From NCBI GenBank assembly GCA_019322735.1, contig JAHWIG010000004.1, forward strand, positions 1 through 47,228: a stretch of DNA of 47,228 bases, read 5' to 3'. Below, one piece after another: positions 7,899 through 16,631 of the stretch (the first letter of the stretch is position 1; the number at the start of each line of letters is the position of its first letter). The notes beneath the pieces are model-generated. The model did no database searches. It saw nothing but the letters and a program-made list of their open reading frames with translations, and was not told the origin of the DNA. Position numbers and translations under genes: made by a program. The DNA is from Candidatus Woesearchaeota archaeon (GTDB taxonomy: Archaea > Nanobdellota > Nanobdellia > Woesearchaeales > BS150m-G63).

Positions 7899-8252
7899 TT
7901 AAGCTTGTGCTAAGTCATAAACATCTTTCAGAGCTACTACTACTACTGCAGGTACTACAAAGAGTAATACGGCATCAAAAATGCCTCCTAGGTATAAACC
8001 AATTACATCAACACTGGCTAATGAAGAAGATGCTCCTCCCATATAAGATGCAATCACAAGAACAAGTCCTGCAAATACAAACTTTTCAGCTTGCTTGCCA
8101 GATAAATTCAAGAATCCGACAACCAAACCTAATACGGTTAATAGAGAAACAAGCCAACCTTGAGCGCCACCTAATGCTGCGGCAAATAGACCTAGGACAA
8201 CTGCTAGAATAACTCCTAAGATGAATGCCCACTTTCCAAGTGTATCTTTCAT
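7899..8252 (-). CDS. Small integral membrane protein
   Basis: 117 residues, strongly hydrophobic, with about four predicted membrane helices rich in Ala, Val, Leu and Gly (about 8-27, 30-50, 58-76, 86-108) and very few charges. A GAGGTG ribosome binding site lies ten or so bases before the ATG, and a TATA-like ATTTATATATCAC lies near 8316-8330. With the strong T-tract terminator, this looks like a well-expressed single-gene unit. I do not recognise the family. Confidence 0.72.
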   Translation of the reverse strand: MKDTLGKWAFILGVILAVVLGLFAAALGGAQGWLVSLLTVLGLVVGFLNLSGKQAEKFVFAGLVLVIASYMGGASSSLASVDVIGLYLGGIFDAVLLFVVPAVVVVALKDVYDLAQA

Positions 8253-8375
8253 CGTTTTTATAACACCTCTATATTCAGTTGTGCCTTATTAAAGGCTACT
8301 TTTGAAGTAATTAGAGTGATATATAAATGTTTCTAAAATCTATAATGATGATTGAGTGGTAAAAATAAAAGAAAT

Positions 8376-9809
8376 CTAAATGTTTAATACACTGCTGTTA
8401 GAATGAGCAATTACTATATTGCCTTTACGATTCTTAAATTTAATAACTGCAGGACTAAGGCTTAATGCGCCAAGAATACTCAACTTGGATTTAATCTTAT
8501 ATGTGATCATCCTTTCCTCAAATCCCTCCAAAACATCAATATTCCATTTCAATAAAGTTCCCTTTACATCATGTGTTAACACTTTTGTTGGTTTTAATGT
8601 TCCTAAATATTCTTCTTTGACTAGATTCGCAATATTAGGTATCTTTTCTATAACTCTTACATTTTCTGTCCTTGTTTTTGTTCTATTTTGGATGTTTAAT
8701 GTTATCTTGATCTTAGAGATTCCCCCTTCTTCAATTTCCATTACTTCTGCCCTCTTACTGACTATTACAGGACTCCTCATCATAAAGTATAATATAATAA
8801 CAAGAAGTATGATTATTCCTAATGCAAACAATGTCCTATAGTTCTCTGTATATCTTATTTCTATTTTTTGACTAGACCCAAGAACTATCTCCCAAACCAA
8901 ATAGCTTTTATCATTTTCCTGCATGAATTTAGCATTTGGATGGGTATAGGTGAATAAGCTTCTAAATCTATTTGTTTCAATCTTATATAATTCAGAACCT
9001 TCAGTATTTCCATCATTCAAGATAACAACCCTAGTCTTTGTTTTTAGGAATCCTTCTTCAGTTATTGGGGTATCAACAAAAGATGAATAATTTATAATTT
9101 CTATATTCTCTTTCTCTGGCGTAAAAACAGTATCACCAGTTGATATTGTTGCTATTACAACATCCTTTCTTGGTGAAGTGACAGGGCTTAATGTCATGAC
9201 AAATGTTTCTGTCCTTTCTTCTAAAGGCCCTAATGAGATTATTCTTTTCTTATGAAACAATCTGCTGTTTGTTGTAAGATCAATAGTGACTTCATCCAGA
9301 TTGAGTATATTTGTATTCTTTAATTTAATCTTGACAGTGAACTTTCCTCTTGGATCTATTTTTACAGGATCAACAAGAACAGTGATTATTATAAACGGAA
9401 GATAATCCTGCATCTCAAAACCAGTTGACTTTATGTATATAGTTATTGGAGTTTTCTTCTTAATACCAGTCAATTTAGATTCTACAACAACCTCCAGCAG
9501 CTTTGGACCCACAGATATCCTATTTGGCGGATCAAGTTTTAAAATAGTTGACCTTGTTGATTCAGCATCCACTCGCATTCCTGAATAATAATCAGGTAAT
9601 GGATAAGACATAAGATTCCAAAGAACATCTGAACTCAAACGAAATTCTTGTTCCTGTTCAAGATTATTAGTTACAGTTAGATTGACTGATGCAACCTCAT
9701 TTTTGAATATCCTATTAACTATTGGTTCAATGCTGATATCAAAATCATCAGCAAGGGAAATAGGAAGAAATAATAACAATGCAATTAATGGTAAAATAGT
9801 TTTAATCAT
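8376..9809 (-). CDS. Exported membrane protein with repeated beta-sandwich domains
   Basis: About 477 residues. A signal peptide (MIKTILPLIALLLFLPISLA) leads into extracellular regions resembling CARDB/NEW3-type immunoglobulin-like domains (for example VNLTVTNNLEQEQEF and VKIKLKNTNILNLDEV). A membrane helix sits around residue 330 (LGIIILLVIILYFMM), followed by another beta-rich domain of about 130 residues. It is probably a surface or envelope protein. The start at ATG 9809 is preferred over the GTG at 9821, which lies inside the AGGTG ribosome binding site. Confidence 0.72.
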   Translation of the reverse strand: MIKTILPLIALLLFLPISLADDFDISIEPIVNRIFKNEVASVNLTVTNNLEQEQEFRLSSDVLWNLMSYPLPDYYSGMRVDAESTRSTILKLDPPNRISVGPKLLEVVVESKLTGIKKKTPITIYIKSTGFEMQDYLPFIIITVLVDPVKIDPRGKFTVKIKLKNTNILNLDEVTIDLTTNSRLFHKKRIISLGPLEERTETFVMTLSPVTSPRKDVVIATISTGDTVFTPEKENIEIINYSSFVDTPITEEGFLKTKTRVVILNDGNTEGSELYKIETNRFRSLFTYTHPNAKFMQENDKSYLVWEIVLGSSQKIEIRYTENYRTLFALGIIILLVIILYFMMRSPVIVSKRAEVMEIEEGGISKIKITLNIQNRTKTRTENVRVIEKIPNIANLVKEEYLGTLKPTKVLTHDVKGTLLKWNIDVLEGFEERMITYKIKSKLSILGALSLSPAVIKFKNRKGNIVIAHSNSSVLNI

Positions 9810-9895
9810 CTCTCCAAACACCTTTTGTATATCTCTTTTAATTAAACTTAATCTTATATAAACTTTTCTCTAAAAAAATTACAGTTATAAACCAG

Positions 9896-12352
9896 CTATA
9901 CTACAGTCTCAACAATATGGCTTACATGCTCATTCTTATTTACTCTTAAGACATTATCAACATAACTCTCTATCTTTCTTTCATGACTCACTATTATTAT
10001 CTGTTGTATATCAAGTTGGTCCAATATCTCCCGCATCTTATCTAATTGTTCTGTTGATAATCCATCAGTCGGCTCATCCAATATGATGATGTCTTTTGTC
10101 TTTATCCCTTCTACAACATCATTGATAACTTTATTCAAAGATAATCTATATGCTAAAGCCAAAGCAGTCTTTTCTCCGCCAGATAGATTTCCTATATCTG
10201 TCTCATACCCATTCTGTTCCACTATTGGTTTGAATTCATCATTCAATCTTACTGTTAATTCTTCTTCTTCAATCAACAGATTGAACCAGCCCCTAAACAG
10301 CTCATTAAATTCGTTATAAACCTTTAGCATAACATTCTTCTCCATTATCACAAGTACATTGATAAATGTCTTCTCTAACCAATCCCTCATTGCATCCAGT
10401 TTCTTTATACATTCTTTGGATTTCTCTTTCTGTTTTATCTCTTTACCAAGAAGTTTCTTTATATTCTCAACACCCTCCAGTTCTTTCTGCAGAACAGCAA
10501 ATCCAACTTCCAGTTCTTTTTCCTTTCTCATTAATCTATCAAGTTCTGTCTTCTCATTATCATATTGTTCCCTTGCCCCTTTAAGTGATTTTAGTTTATC
10601 ATTCAATTCTATCTTCTTTACATTAATACTCCCAATCTCCTTTTTTATAGATCCTATATTCTTTGATATATCATTCATTCTCTTATTCTTCTCTTCCAAT
10701 AATTTGATGACCATATCTTTCTCTTTTAATTTTTCCAGAAGTCTTTTTAATTCATCAACCTTAGCTATTCTTTCTTCAATTGGTAATTCCTTTATTGTTG
10801 CAATCCTTTTTTCTGCATCTTTCTTTTCTTCACTTATTTTGCTGAACTCTATTTGCTTCTCCATCAATTCCTCACATATATTCTTTAATGCATTTACCTC
10901 ACTCCTTAGCTCAACGTATCTCTTTTCTTCTTCATTAATCCTATCAAATTTACCCTTAAGGTCATCAACTACCTTCAGCATACCCATCTTTTTATTTTTC
11001 AATATATGGATTATCCCTTCATATTTTTTCATCTTCCCACCCTCAACATCATCAATATGTTTCTTGTGGGATGATGAAACGGGCTGCAGACAAATAGGAC
11101 ATTCATACAATGAACTTACCTTCTTCTTCAATTCTTCTGACTGCTTTACTTTTATATTTGCTTCATAGAGCTGCTTATTTAATTCTTCCAATTCTTTCTC
11201 CAGCTCCCTGATACCATTCATTAATTCTAGTTTCCCTTGAATCTTCTCATGTAATTGTTCCATTAATGCGCTTTTCTCAGTAAAATCTTTTGATAATCTT
11301 GATTTAGCTTTTATATTTGATTCCAATTCAATCTCCTTAATTTTCATCATAGAAATTTTTGCATTAAGGATAATATTTTCTTCTTTTATCTTATTCAGCT
11401 CTCTTTCTTGTTGTTCAATATCTTTCTCCAGAACTTCTTCTTCAATATCTTTTATATTGATTTCTTCTAATTTCTTATGCAACTCACCTAATTGTTCTTG
11501 AATTACCTCAAATTCTTTCTTATTCTGTTGTTGTTGTGAGATCTTCCCCTTAAGAATTACTTCCTCAACTTCCAACTGTCCTGTAATCTTATTCAATTCA
11601 GTTACATTCTTTTCAAGATGTATTACCTTATTTTTTTGCTCATCAACTTTATTCTTAATTTCTGTTAATTTTGGTTTTTCTTCCTTTTCTTTTTGCTGCA
11701 GTTCTTTTGACTCAATATCTCTTTTATTTTTTTCTTTTAATTTTTCTTCTAGATCTATAATCTGGGCTTTTAATTCCTTTATTCTCTGTTTTATCATCCT
11801 GACTAGAATCAATGTATTTTCCCTGGCCCTCTTATATTTATCAATCTGAAAAACCCGTCTTAATGTATCAAGTCTTTGCTCTTCATCTTCTAATAGAATT
11901 CTTTTTGTTTCTTCTTGCGGTGTATAGACAGTATATCTATATATCAATGACTTGCTCTTAGATAATAATGATTTTGGATAACCTAACAGATCTAATATCC
12001 ATGACTTTAATTCTACAGCAGTTCCATGCCTGTTGTTTCCATCAATGCTTATATAACCAAAGTCCTGCTGGATTGTATTTTTTGTTCTTCTTAAACTTCT
12101 CTTAATTATAACGTTTTTTCCTTCTATATCCATGCATAATTCAACATGCCCTTCTTTTTCTCCATGCCTTAATAATGATGCCCCACTCATCGAACCCCTA
12201 ATCAACCCAAAAAGAGCAAATTCTATAGCTAATAATATACTAGACTTCCCACTACCAACACTTCCCCAAAGCAACACAGATCCTGTAGGAAAAGAAATCT
12301 TTTGTTTGGAATAACTCCTAATATTATATAGTTCCACCCACCGAATGATCAT
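9896..12352 (-). CDS. rad50: DNA double-strand break repair ATPase Rad50
   Basis: 818 residues with the SMC-like Rad50 layout. Walker A is GSVGSGKSS at about 30-38, and long coiled coils flank a zinc hook CPIC (C418 and C421). The ABC signature NLSGGEKTALALAYRLS and Walker B IIILDEPTDGLS come near the C-terminus, followed by the switch histidine in VSHE. It works with Mre11 in break resection. No mre11, herA or nurA is adjacent, which is unusual for archaea, where these four often cluster. Upstream is a ROK kinase; downstream is a surface protein. Confidence 0.96.
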   Translation of the reverse strand: MIIRWVELYNIRSYSKQKISFPTGSVLLWGSVGSGKSSILLAIEFALFGLIRGSMSGASLLRHGEKEGHVELCMDIEGKNVIIKRSLRRTKNTIQQDFGYISIDGNNRHGTAVELKSWILDLLGYPKSLLSKSKSLIYRYTVYTPQEETKRILLEDEEQRLDTLRRVFQIDKYKRARENTLILVRMIKQRIKELKAQIIDLEEKLKEKNKRDIESKELQQKEKEEKPKLTEIKNKVDEQKNKVIHLEKNVTELNKITGQLEVEEVILKGKISQQQQNKKEFEVIQEQLGELHKKLEEINIKDIEEEVLEKDIEQQERELNKIKEENIILNAKISMMKIKEIELESNIKAKSRLSKDFTEKSALMEQLHEKIQGKLELMNGIRELEKELEELNKQLYEANIKVKQSEELKKKVSSLYECPICLQPVSSSHKKHIDDVEGGKMKKYEGIIHILKNKKMGMLKVVDDLKGKFDRINEEEKRYVELRSEVNALKNICEELMEKQIEFSKISEEKKDAEKRIATIKELPIEERIAKVDELKRLLEKLKEKDMVIKLLEEKNKRMNDISKNIGSIKKEIGSINVKKIELNDKLKSLKGAREQYDNEKTELDRLMRKEKELEVGFAVLQKELEGVENIKKLLGKEIKQKEKSKECIKKLDAMRDWLEKTFINVLVIMEKNVMLKVYNEFNELFRGWFNLLIEEEELTVRLNDEFKPIVEQNGYETDIGNLSGGEKTALALAYRLSLNKVINDVVEGIKTKDIIILDEPTDGLSTEQLDKMREILDQLDIQQIIIVSHERKIESYVDNVLRVNKNEHVSHIVETVV

Positions 12353-12406
12353 AATAGAATCAAAGCAAGAATAATTTAAAAGTTTTTGTGTTATTTAACA
12401 TATAGG

Positions 12407-13288
12407 CTACCTTACCAAGGCAGCAGCACCTACAATGCCAGCATTCTTTCCTAATTTCCCCCTTACTATCTGAGATTTATTCATTGCCCTTTTCTTGACT
12501 TCATCTTTCAAAGAGCTAGAGAAGAAATTCCATGCCCCAGATACAGACCCCCCAAGAATCACCTTATCGGGGTCAAAAATATTAACTAGATTTGCTATCT
12601 CTATTCCTAAATAAATGCCCATCTCCTTAAAGAGATGAATGGCGCTAGGGTTCTTCTTTAAAGCTAAATTATAAATGTCTAATGGCTCCTCAACCCTTAA
12701 TCCAAAAGACTCTGCCAACCTTATCAATCCTCTTCCAGAGACATATTCTTCTATGCATCCATCATTTCCGCAGCTCGCAATCATTCCATTAAATTTAATA
12801 GTAATATGGCCAAGCTCAGCAGCATTCCCTTTACCCCTATATATCTCCTTATTTATCACTATGCCCCCACCTACACCAGTACCAAGAGTAAGTCCAATTA
12901 AATTATTGCATCCTTTTCCTGAACCGTATAATGCTTCTCCTAAAATAAAACAGTTTGCATCATTGTCTAAGGCAACTTTGGTCTTAAATCTCTTCTTTAT
13001 GATATCTAATAACTTTACATTCTTCAATGGCAGATTTAGTGAATCACCAATAATTCCTTTTTTAGGATCTAAGGGGCCAGGACAACCAACACCTATTGGG
13101 GGGTTCTTCCTAAATCTCTTAGCATTAAGCACTAATGAAATGGCCTTAAGAATATTCTCAATAACAACATTTTTGCCCTGATCAGCTTCAGTAAGAACAA
13201 CTACCTTCTTTATCACATTACCTTTTTTATCGACTAAGCCGGCTTTAATTTCCGTACCACCTATATCCACCCCTATTTTTAACTCCAT
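12407..13288 (-). CDS. ROK family sugar kinase, probable glucokinase
   Basis: 293 residues. The N-terminal phosphate loop is GVDIGGTEIKAG, the catalytic Asp is D110 in DNDAN, and the second phosphate motif is LTLGTGVGGGI. The ROK zinc site is incomplete: H161, C173 and C178 are present, but the first cysteine of the usual CxCGxxGC is alanine (A171). It probably phosphorylates a hexose with ATP, feeding the glycolytic enzymes elsewhere in the window; the exact sugar is unknown. A 54-base gap separates it from rad50 downstream. Confidence 0.88.
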   Translation of the reverse strand: MELKIGVDIGGTEIKAGLVDKKGNVIKKVVVLTEADQGKNVVIENILKAISLVLNAKRFRKNPPIGVGCPGPLDPKKGIIGDSLNLPLKNVKLLDIIKKRFKTKVALDNDANCFILGEALYGSGKGCNNLIGLTLGTGVGGGIVINKEIYRGKGNAAELGHITIKFNGMIASCGNDGCIEEYVSGRGLIRLAESFGLRVEEPLDIYNLALKKNPSAIHLFKEMGIYLGIEIANLVNIFDPDKVILGGSVSGAWNFFSSSLKDEVKKRAMNKSQIVRGKLGKNAGIVGAAALVR

Positions 13289-13400
13289 TATTTAGATAAA
13301 ATGAGTTGATTAATAAAAATCTTGTGTTTTTTATTCTAAATAGATTATTATTTTGTATATATCTTGGGTAATTCAAAAAGTTAATCAATAAAGTTTAAAA

Positions 13401-13625
13401 TTAGAAATAATCATCAATCATCTTTTCAGATGAAGGATTATCTGTGATTCTTTTAAAATATTCTTGTTCTTGTTTTGATTTAATAGAGTATCCTTTTTTA
13501 AACTGATATTTAATAAAATCTAAATCTTGTTTAATTAAGTCAACAGTTGTATTAACATAATATTTAAACTCAGTTTTAGATATTGATTCCAATTTCTTCA
13601 ATTCTTGTTCTACAATGTCGACCAT
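13401..13625 (-). CDS. Small hypothetical protein
   Basis: About 74 residues, mostly helical and charged, beginning MVDIVEQELKKLESISK. Not recognised. The frame is open to an ATG at 13649, but that would put a short direct repeat inside the gene, so I prefer the ATG at 13625. It is divergent from tag, and the two share a 100-base control region with that repeat. Size and charge would suit a small regulator or an antitoxin, but there is no motif to support this. Confidence 0.45.
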   Translation of the reverse strand: MVDIVEQELKKLESISKTEFKYYVNTTVDLIKQDLDFIKYQFKKGYSIKSKQEQEYFKRITDNPSSEKMIDDYF

Positions 13626-13631
13626 TTTATG

Positions 13632-13676
13632 CTGAAAAAAGGAACCCATTTAAAAAGTTAACTGAAAAAAGGAACC
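13632..13676. repeat. Spaced direct repeat in the tag divergent promoter region
   Basis: The 15-base word CTGAAAAAAGGAACC occurs at 13632-13646 and again at 13662-13676. The 30-base period is close to three helical turns, which would place two bound proteins on the same DNA face. It lies between the small gene at 13401 and tag. Confidence 0.7.
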
Positions 13677-13725
13677 AAAACCAACCATAAAGTTTTTAAT
13701 ATTTAATATTAAATTAATAAAAACG

Positions 13726-14313
13726 ATGAGACTATTAAGAAACAAGAGTAGATGTAAATGGGCAACTAAAGAGAGTTTTCATAAATATCATGATACTGAA
13801 TGGGGGGTCCCTATCTATGAAGATAAAAAACTATTCGAGATGTTAATTCTTGAAGGTGCTCAAGCAGGATTATCTTGGGAAACAATCTTGAAAAGGAGGG
13901 GTACATATAGAAAAGCGTACAAAAATTTTGACCCAAAAATTGTTGCAAAATTTACCGAGTTAGATAAACGCAGGCTTTTAGTTGACAAAGGGATCATTAG
14001 AAACAAACTCAAAATTAAAGCAAGTATTCTTAATGCAGGATATTTTTTAGAAATCCAAAAAGAATATGGTTCTTTTAGCAACTATATTTGGTCTTTCACA
14101 GATAATAAAATTACAAATCATAAAGTCAAAGAAATTGGGGATATACCTGCCAATAATAATCTATCAGATACCATTTCAGAAGATTTAAAGAAAAAGGGAT
14201 TTAAATTTGTAGGGTCAACAATAATCTATGCATATATTGAGGCAATAGGAATTATTAATGATCATGAAATATCTTGTTTTAGATATCTACAAATAAAAGA
14301 TAATACTCTGTAA
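13726..14313 (+). CDS. tag: DNA-3-methyladenine glycosylase I
   Basis: 195 residues, full length for Tag, which removes 3-methyladenine from alkylated DNA. The zinc snap residues are visible as C10, H22 (YHDTEWGVP), H180 and C184 (NDHEISC). The pocket glutamate is E43 in ILEGAQAGLSW. The frame is clean, and a TATA-like TTTAATATTTAATATT ends about 20 bases before the ATG. Tag is mainly a bacterial enzyme, so acquisition by transfer is plausible. Confidence 0.93.
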   Translation: MRLLRNKSRCKWATKESFHKYHDTEWGVPIYEDKKLFEMLILEGAQAGLSWETILKRRGTYRKAYKNFDPKIVAKFTELDKRRLLVDKGIIRNKLKIKASILNAGYFLEIQKEYGSFSNYIWSFTDNKITNHKVKEIGDIPANNNLSDTISEDLKKKGFKFVGSTIIYAYIEAIGIINDHEISCFRYLQIKDNTL

Positions 14314-14391
14314 AGAGATAAAGTAACAAACTATAAACTATCTAAAAATTTATATACTACTTTGATATTGTCTTGAAAGGGGGAATTGTCT

Positions 14392-15108
14392 ATGTCAGAT
14401 AAAGAGATAAATATAACATATGAGACTCTCTTTGATCTTTTAAGGAGAGAAAAGGGTAGGGAAGAATTACAAGATATGGGGGAAACTTTTTCTCAGGATG
14501 TAATTAGTTATCTAGAAGAAAAACGAAAGATATTAACAGAAGACAAAGGCAAACTTGATACTTTTTCAGAAGAAGAAAAAGAAAAGACAAAAGTACAATT
14601 AGAAAACATAAAGAAGATACTAAGAGAACTATATGAACGCAGGGAAAAGAAAATACTAAGCGTTGCTTTATACAAGTCAAGAGAGCCATCCACATTAGTT
14701 GATACTGCAGTTATGCTTGAATATGAGAAAGAATTCTTCAATAAAACAGTTGAATTGCTAAATAAATACAGGGGAGATATACTCATGAATATGTTATATA
14801 ATAAACCTAAACAGGGAACACAACAACAACCAGAGATAAAACAAGAACCAGAAATTCCTCAAGAAAAACCGCAAGAAGAAAAACCAATAGAAACACAACC
14901 ACAAGAATCTGAAATAAAAAAAGAAACACCACAAGAATCATCAAATCAAAAAGAAAAAAAGAAAATAACATTCACGCATACAGTCCCTAAATTCTTAGGA
15001 CGTGAATTAGAAGTATATGGCCCTTTTGAACCAGGAGAAACAGCAGAACTACCTTTAGAATTATCAGATATCCTTATTAAGAAAGGCAGAGCAGAAGAGA
15101 TAGATTAA
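14392..15108 (+). CDS. GINS replication factor subunit, Gins51-like
   Basis: About 238 residues. The N-terminal two-thirds is the helical A domain (ITYETLFDLLRREKGREELQ). A Pro/Gln/Glu-rich linker (about 140-190) follows, and then a small C-terminal B domain, VPKFLGRELEVYGPF...AELPLELSDILIKKGRAE. This A-then-B order with B at the C-terminus is that of archaeal Gins51. GINS activates MCM at the replication fork. A GAAAGGGGG ribosome binding site precedes the ATG at 14392; the TTG at 14386 is a less likely start. No primase or MCM gene is adjacent. Confidence 0.85.
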   Translation: MSDKEINITYETLFDLLRREKGREELQDMGETFSQDVISYLEEKRKILTEDKGKLDTFSEEEKEKTKVQLENIKKILRELYERREKKILSVALYKSREPSTLVDTAVMLEYEKEFFNKTVELLNKYRGDILMNMLYNKPKQGTQQQPEIKQEPEIPQEKPQEEKPIETQPQESEIKKETPQESSNQKEKKKITFTHTVPKFLGRELEVYGPFEPGETAELPLELSDILIKKGRAEEID

Positions 15109-15148
15109 AACAAAACATATTTAAATAGCAAATTTTCCAACAATTAGA

Positions 15149-15466
15149 ATGAAGAAACCAAAGATTATAAGGCGGTTATGTCCTTATTGCAAAAAACATA
15201 CAGAACATAAGTTAACTCAAGCTAAACGAAGGACCCCAGGATCGTCTCATCCGTTAAGTGCAGGAAGTAAAAAAAGAATGAGAAGAAGGGGATTAGCAAG
15301 AGGTATAGGCAATCTAGGAAAGATTAGCAGAGGAGCTATTTCCAGTTTCAAGATGACTGGAAAAAAAGCATCAAAAAAGACAGATTTCAGATTTGAATGC
15401 AAAGAATGCAAGAAAAGTCATCAGCAGAAATCTGGAATAAGAGCTAAAAGAGTGGAGTTTGAATAA
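15149..15466 (+). CDS. rpl44e: Large-subunit ribosomal protein L44e
   Basis: 105 residues, basic, with a four-cysteine zinc site: CPYC near the N-terminus and CKEC near the C-terminus. The basic middle (GSKKRMRRRGLARGIGN) and the KTDFRFECKEC region are typical of L44e. A TATA-like CATATTTAAATAG lies about 25-37 bases before the ATG. It heads the classic archaeal operon L44e-S27e-aIF2 alpha-Nop10. Confidence 0.96.
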   Translation: MKKPKIIRRLCPYCKKHTEHKLTQAKRRTPGSSHPLSAGSKKRMRRRGLARGIGNLGKISRGAISSFKMTGKKASKKTDFRFECKECKKSHQQKSGIRAKRVEFE

Positions 15467-15468
15467 TT

Positions 15469-15642
15469 ATGGAACCAATATCAAAATTTATAAGGGTAAG
15501 ATGTCCTAAGTGCAAGAATGAACAGATTATATTCGGTAAAGTATCTACAACAGTAGAATGCTTGGTCTGCAGTAAAGTATTGGCAGAGCCAACAGGTGGA
15601 AAGTCAAGAGTTAAATCTAAAATTCTAGAGGTCTTAGGATAA
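15469..15642 (+). CDS. rps27e: Small-subunit ribosomal protein S27e
   Basis: 57 residues starting MEPISKFIRVRCPKC, with a zinc ribbon made of C12, C15, C31 and C34 (CPKC and CLVC) and the conserved EPTGGKSRV tail. This is a complete S27e. It begins two bases after the L44e stop and ends immediately before the aIF2 alpha ATG, so the three are translated from one message. Confidence 0.95.
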   Translation: MEPISKFIRVRCPKCKNEQIIFGKVSTTVECLVCSKVLAEPTGGKSRVKSKILEVLG

Positions 15643-16419
15643 ATGTTGTATAAGAGAGAAGGATTTCCTGAAGAAGATGAACTAGTTATGTGTACCGTAA
15701 CTAAAATATTTCCTCATTCTGTTTTTGTTAATATTGATGAATTTGGTAACACAGGGGTTATACATATATCAGAGATATCTCCAGGAAGGATAAGGAATAT
15801 AAGGGATTTTGTAAAACAGGATAAAAAGATTATCTGCAAGGTTCTTAGAATAAACAGAGAAAGAGGACATATTGACCTTTCATTGAGAAGAGTGAATGAT
15901 GCGCAGAGAAGGGGAAAGTCCAATGAGGTAAAACAGGAACAATTGGCAGAAAAGATTCTGGAATTTGTTGCAAAAAAACTGAAAAAAGATCTTAAAGTAT
16001 TATATAACAGCGTTATGGAGAAAGTATCAAAAGAATATCCTTCATTATACTCCTGCTTTGAAGAAGTGATAGAATCTGATTTAGATTTATCCTCTTTAGG
16101 AATCGAGAAAAAATTATCAGACGAATTGACAGAAGTGATCAAACAGAGAATAAAACCAGCAGAAGTAGAAATCAAAGGAACACTGAATTTGGCAAGTTAT
16201 GATCCAAACGGCATAGAGATAGTAAAAGAGGCATTAGAAAAAACATCTGCTGTAAGCAAAGATGTTTATATTCATTACAAAGCAGCAGGTAAATACACTT
16301 TAAAAGTTAAAGCTCCAAATTATCCAGAAGCAGAAGAGATTCTTAAGAAAGCAACACAGCAAGCTATCGATCATATTGGGGATAATCATGGAGAGGCTAG
16401 TTTTACAAGAGATAAATGA
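15643..16419 (+). CDS. eif2a: Translation initiation factor aIF2 subunit alpha
   Basis: 258 residues. The N-terminal S1 RNA-binding domain runs about 10-85 (CTVTKIFPHSVFVNIDEFGNTGVIHISEIS, given here in part), ending in HIDLSLRRV. A helical middle domain and a C-terminal alpha-beta domain that binds the gamma subunit (KGTLNLASYDPNGIEIVKEAL) follow. It helps deliver initiator tRNA to the small ribosomal subunit. The ATG directly follows the S27e stop, and its TGA overlaps the Nop10 ATG. Confidence 0.96.
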   Translation: MLYKREGFPEEDELVMCTVTKIFPHSVFVNIDEFGNTGVIHISEISPGRIRNIRDFVKQDKKIICKVLRINRERGHIDLSLRRVNDAQRRGKSNEVKQEQLAEKILEFVAKKLKKDLKVLYNSVMEKVSKEYPSLYSCFEEVIESDLDLSSLGIEKKLSDELTEVIKQRIKPAEVEIKGTLNLASYDPNGIEIVKEALEKTSAVSKDVYIHYKAAGKYTLKVKAPNYPEAEEILKKATQQAIDHIGDNHGEASFTRDK

Positions 16420-16589
16420 AACACATACTTAAATGCACTTCATGTGGAAATTATACATTAAAAGATAAGTGTAATTGCGGCGACAAAGCAGTTAACCCAA
16501 AACCGCCAAAGTATTCTCCTGAAGACAAGTATTCATCATATAGAAGAAAAGTAAAAGAACCACAACTTAAGGAAAGAAATTTACTATAA
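16416..16589 (+). CDS. nop10: H/ACA RNP component Nop10
   Basis: 57 residues beginning MKHILKCTSCGNYTLKDKCN. A zinc site of four cysteines (C7, C10, C19, C21) is followed by the conserved PKPPKYSPEDKYSSYRR segment. Nop10 stabilises the pseudouridine synthase Cbf5 in H/ACA guide RNPs. The ATG overlaps the aIF2 alpha stop (ATGA), the usual archaeal arrangement. Confidence 0.95.
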   Translation: MKHILKCTSCGNYTLKDKCNCGDKAVNPKPPKYSPEDKYSSYRRKVKEPQLKERNLL

Positions 16590-16631
16590 GTTTTGGATAA
16601 ATTTATAAACTATTTCCGTATTAAATAACAA

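Noticed and set aside
10359..11168. Long plus-strand reading frame inside rad50
   Set aside because: Ser/Phe-rich composition is the mirror of the Lys/Glu-rich coiled coil on the other strand; it is not a gene.
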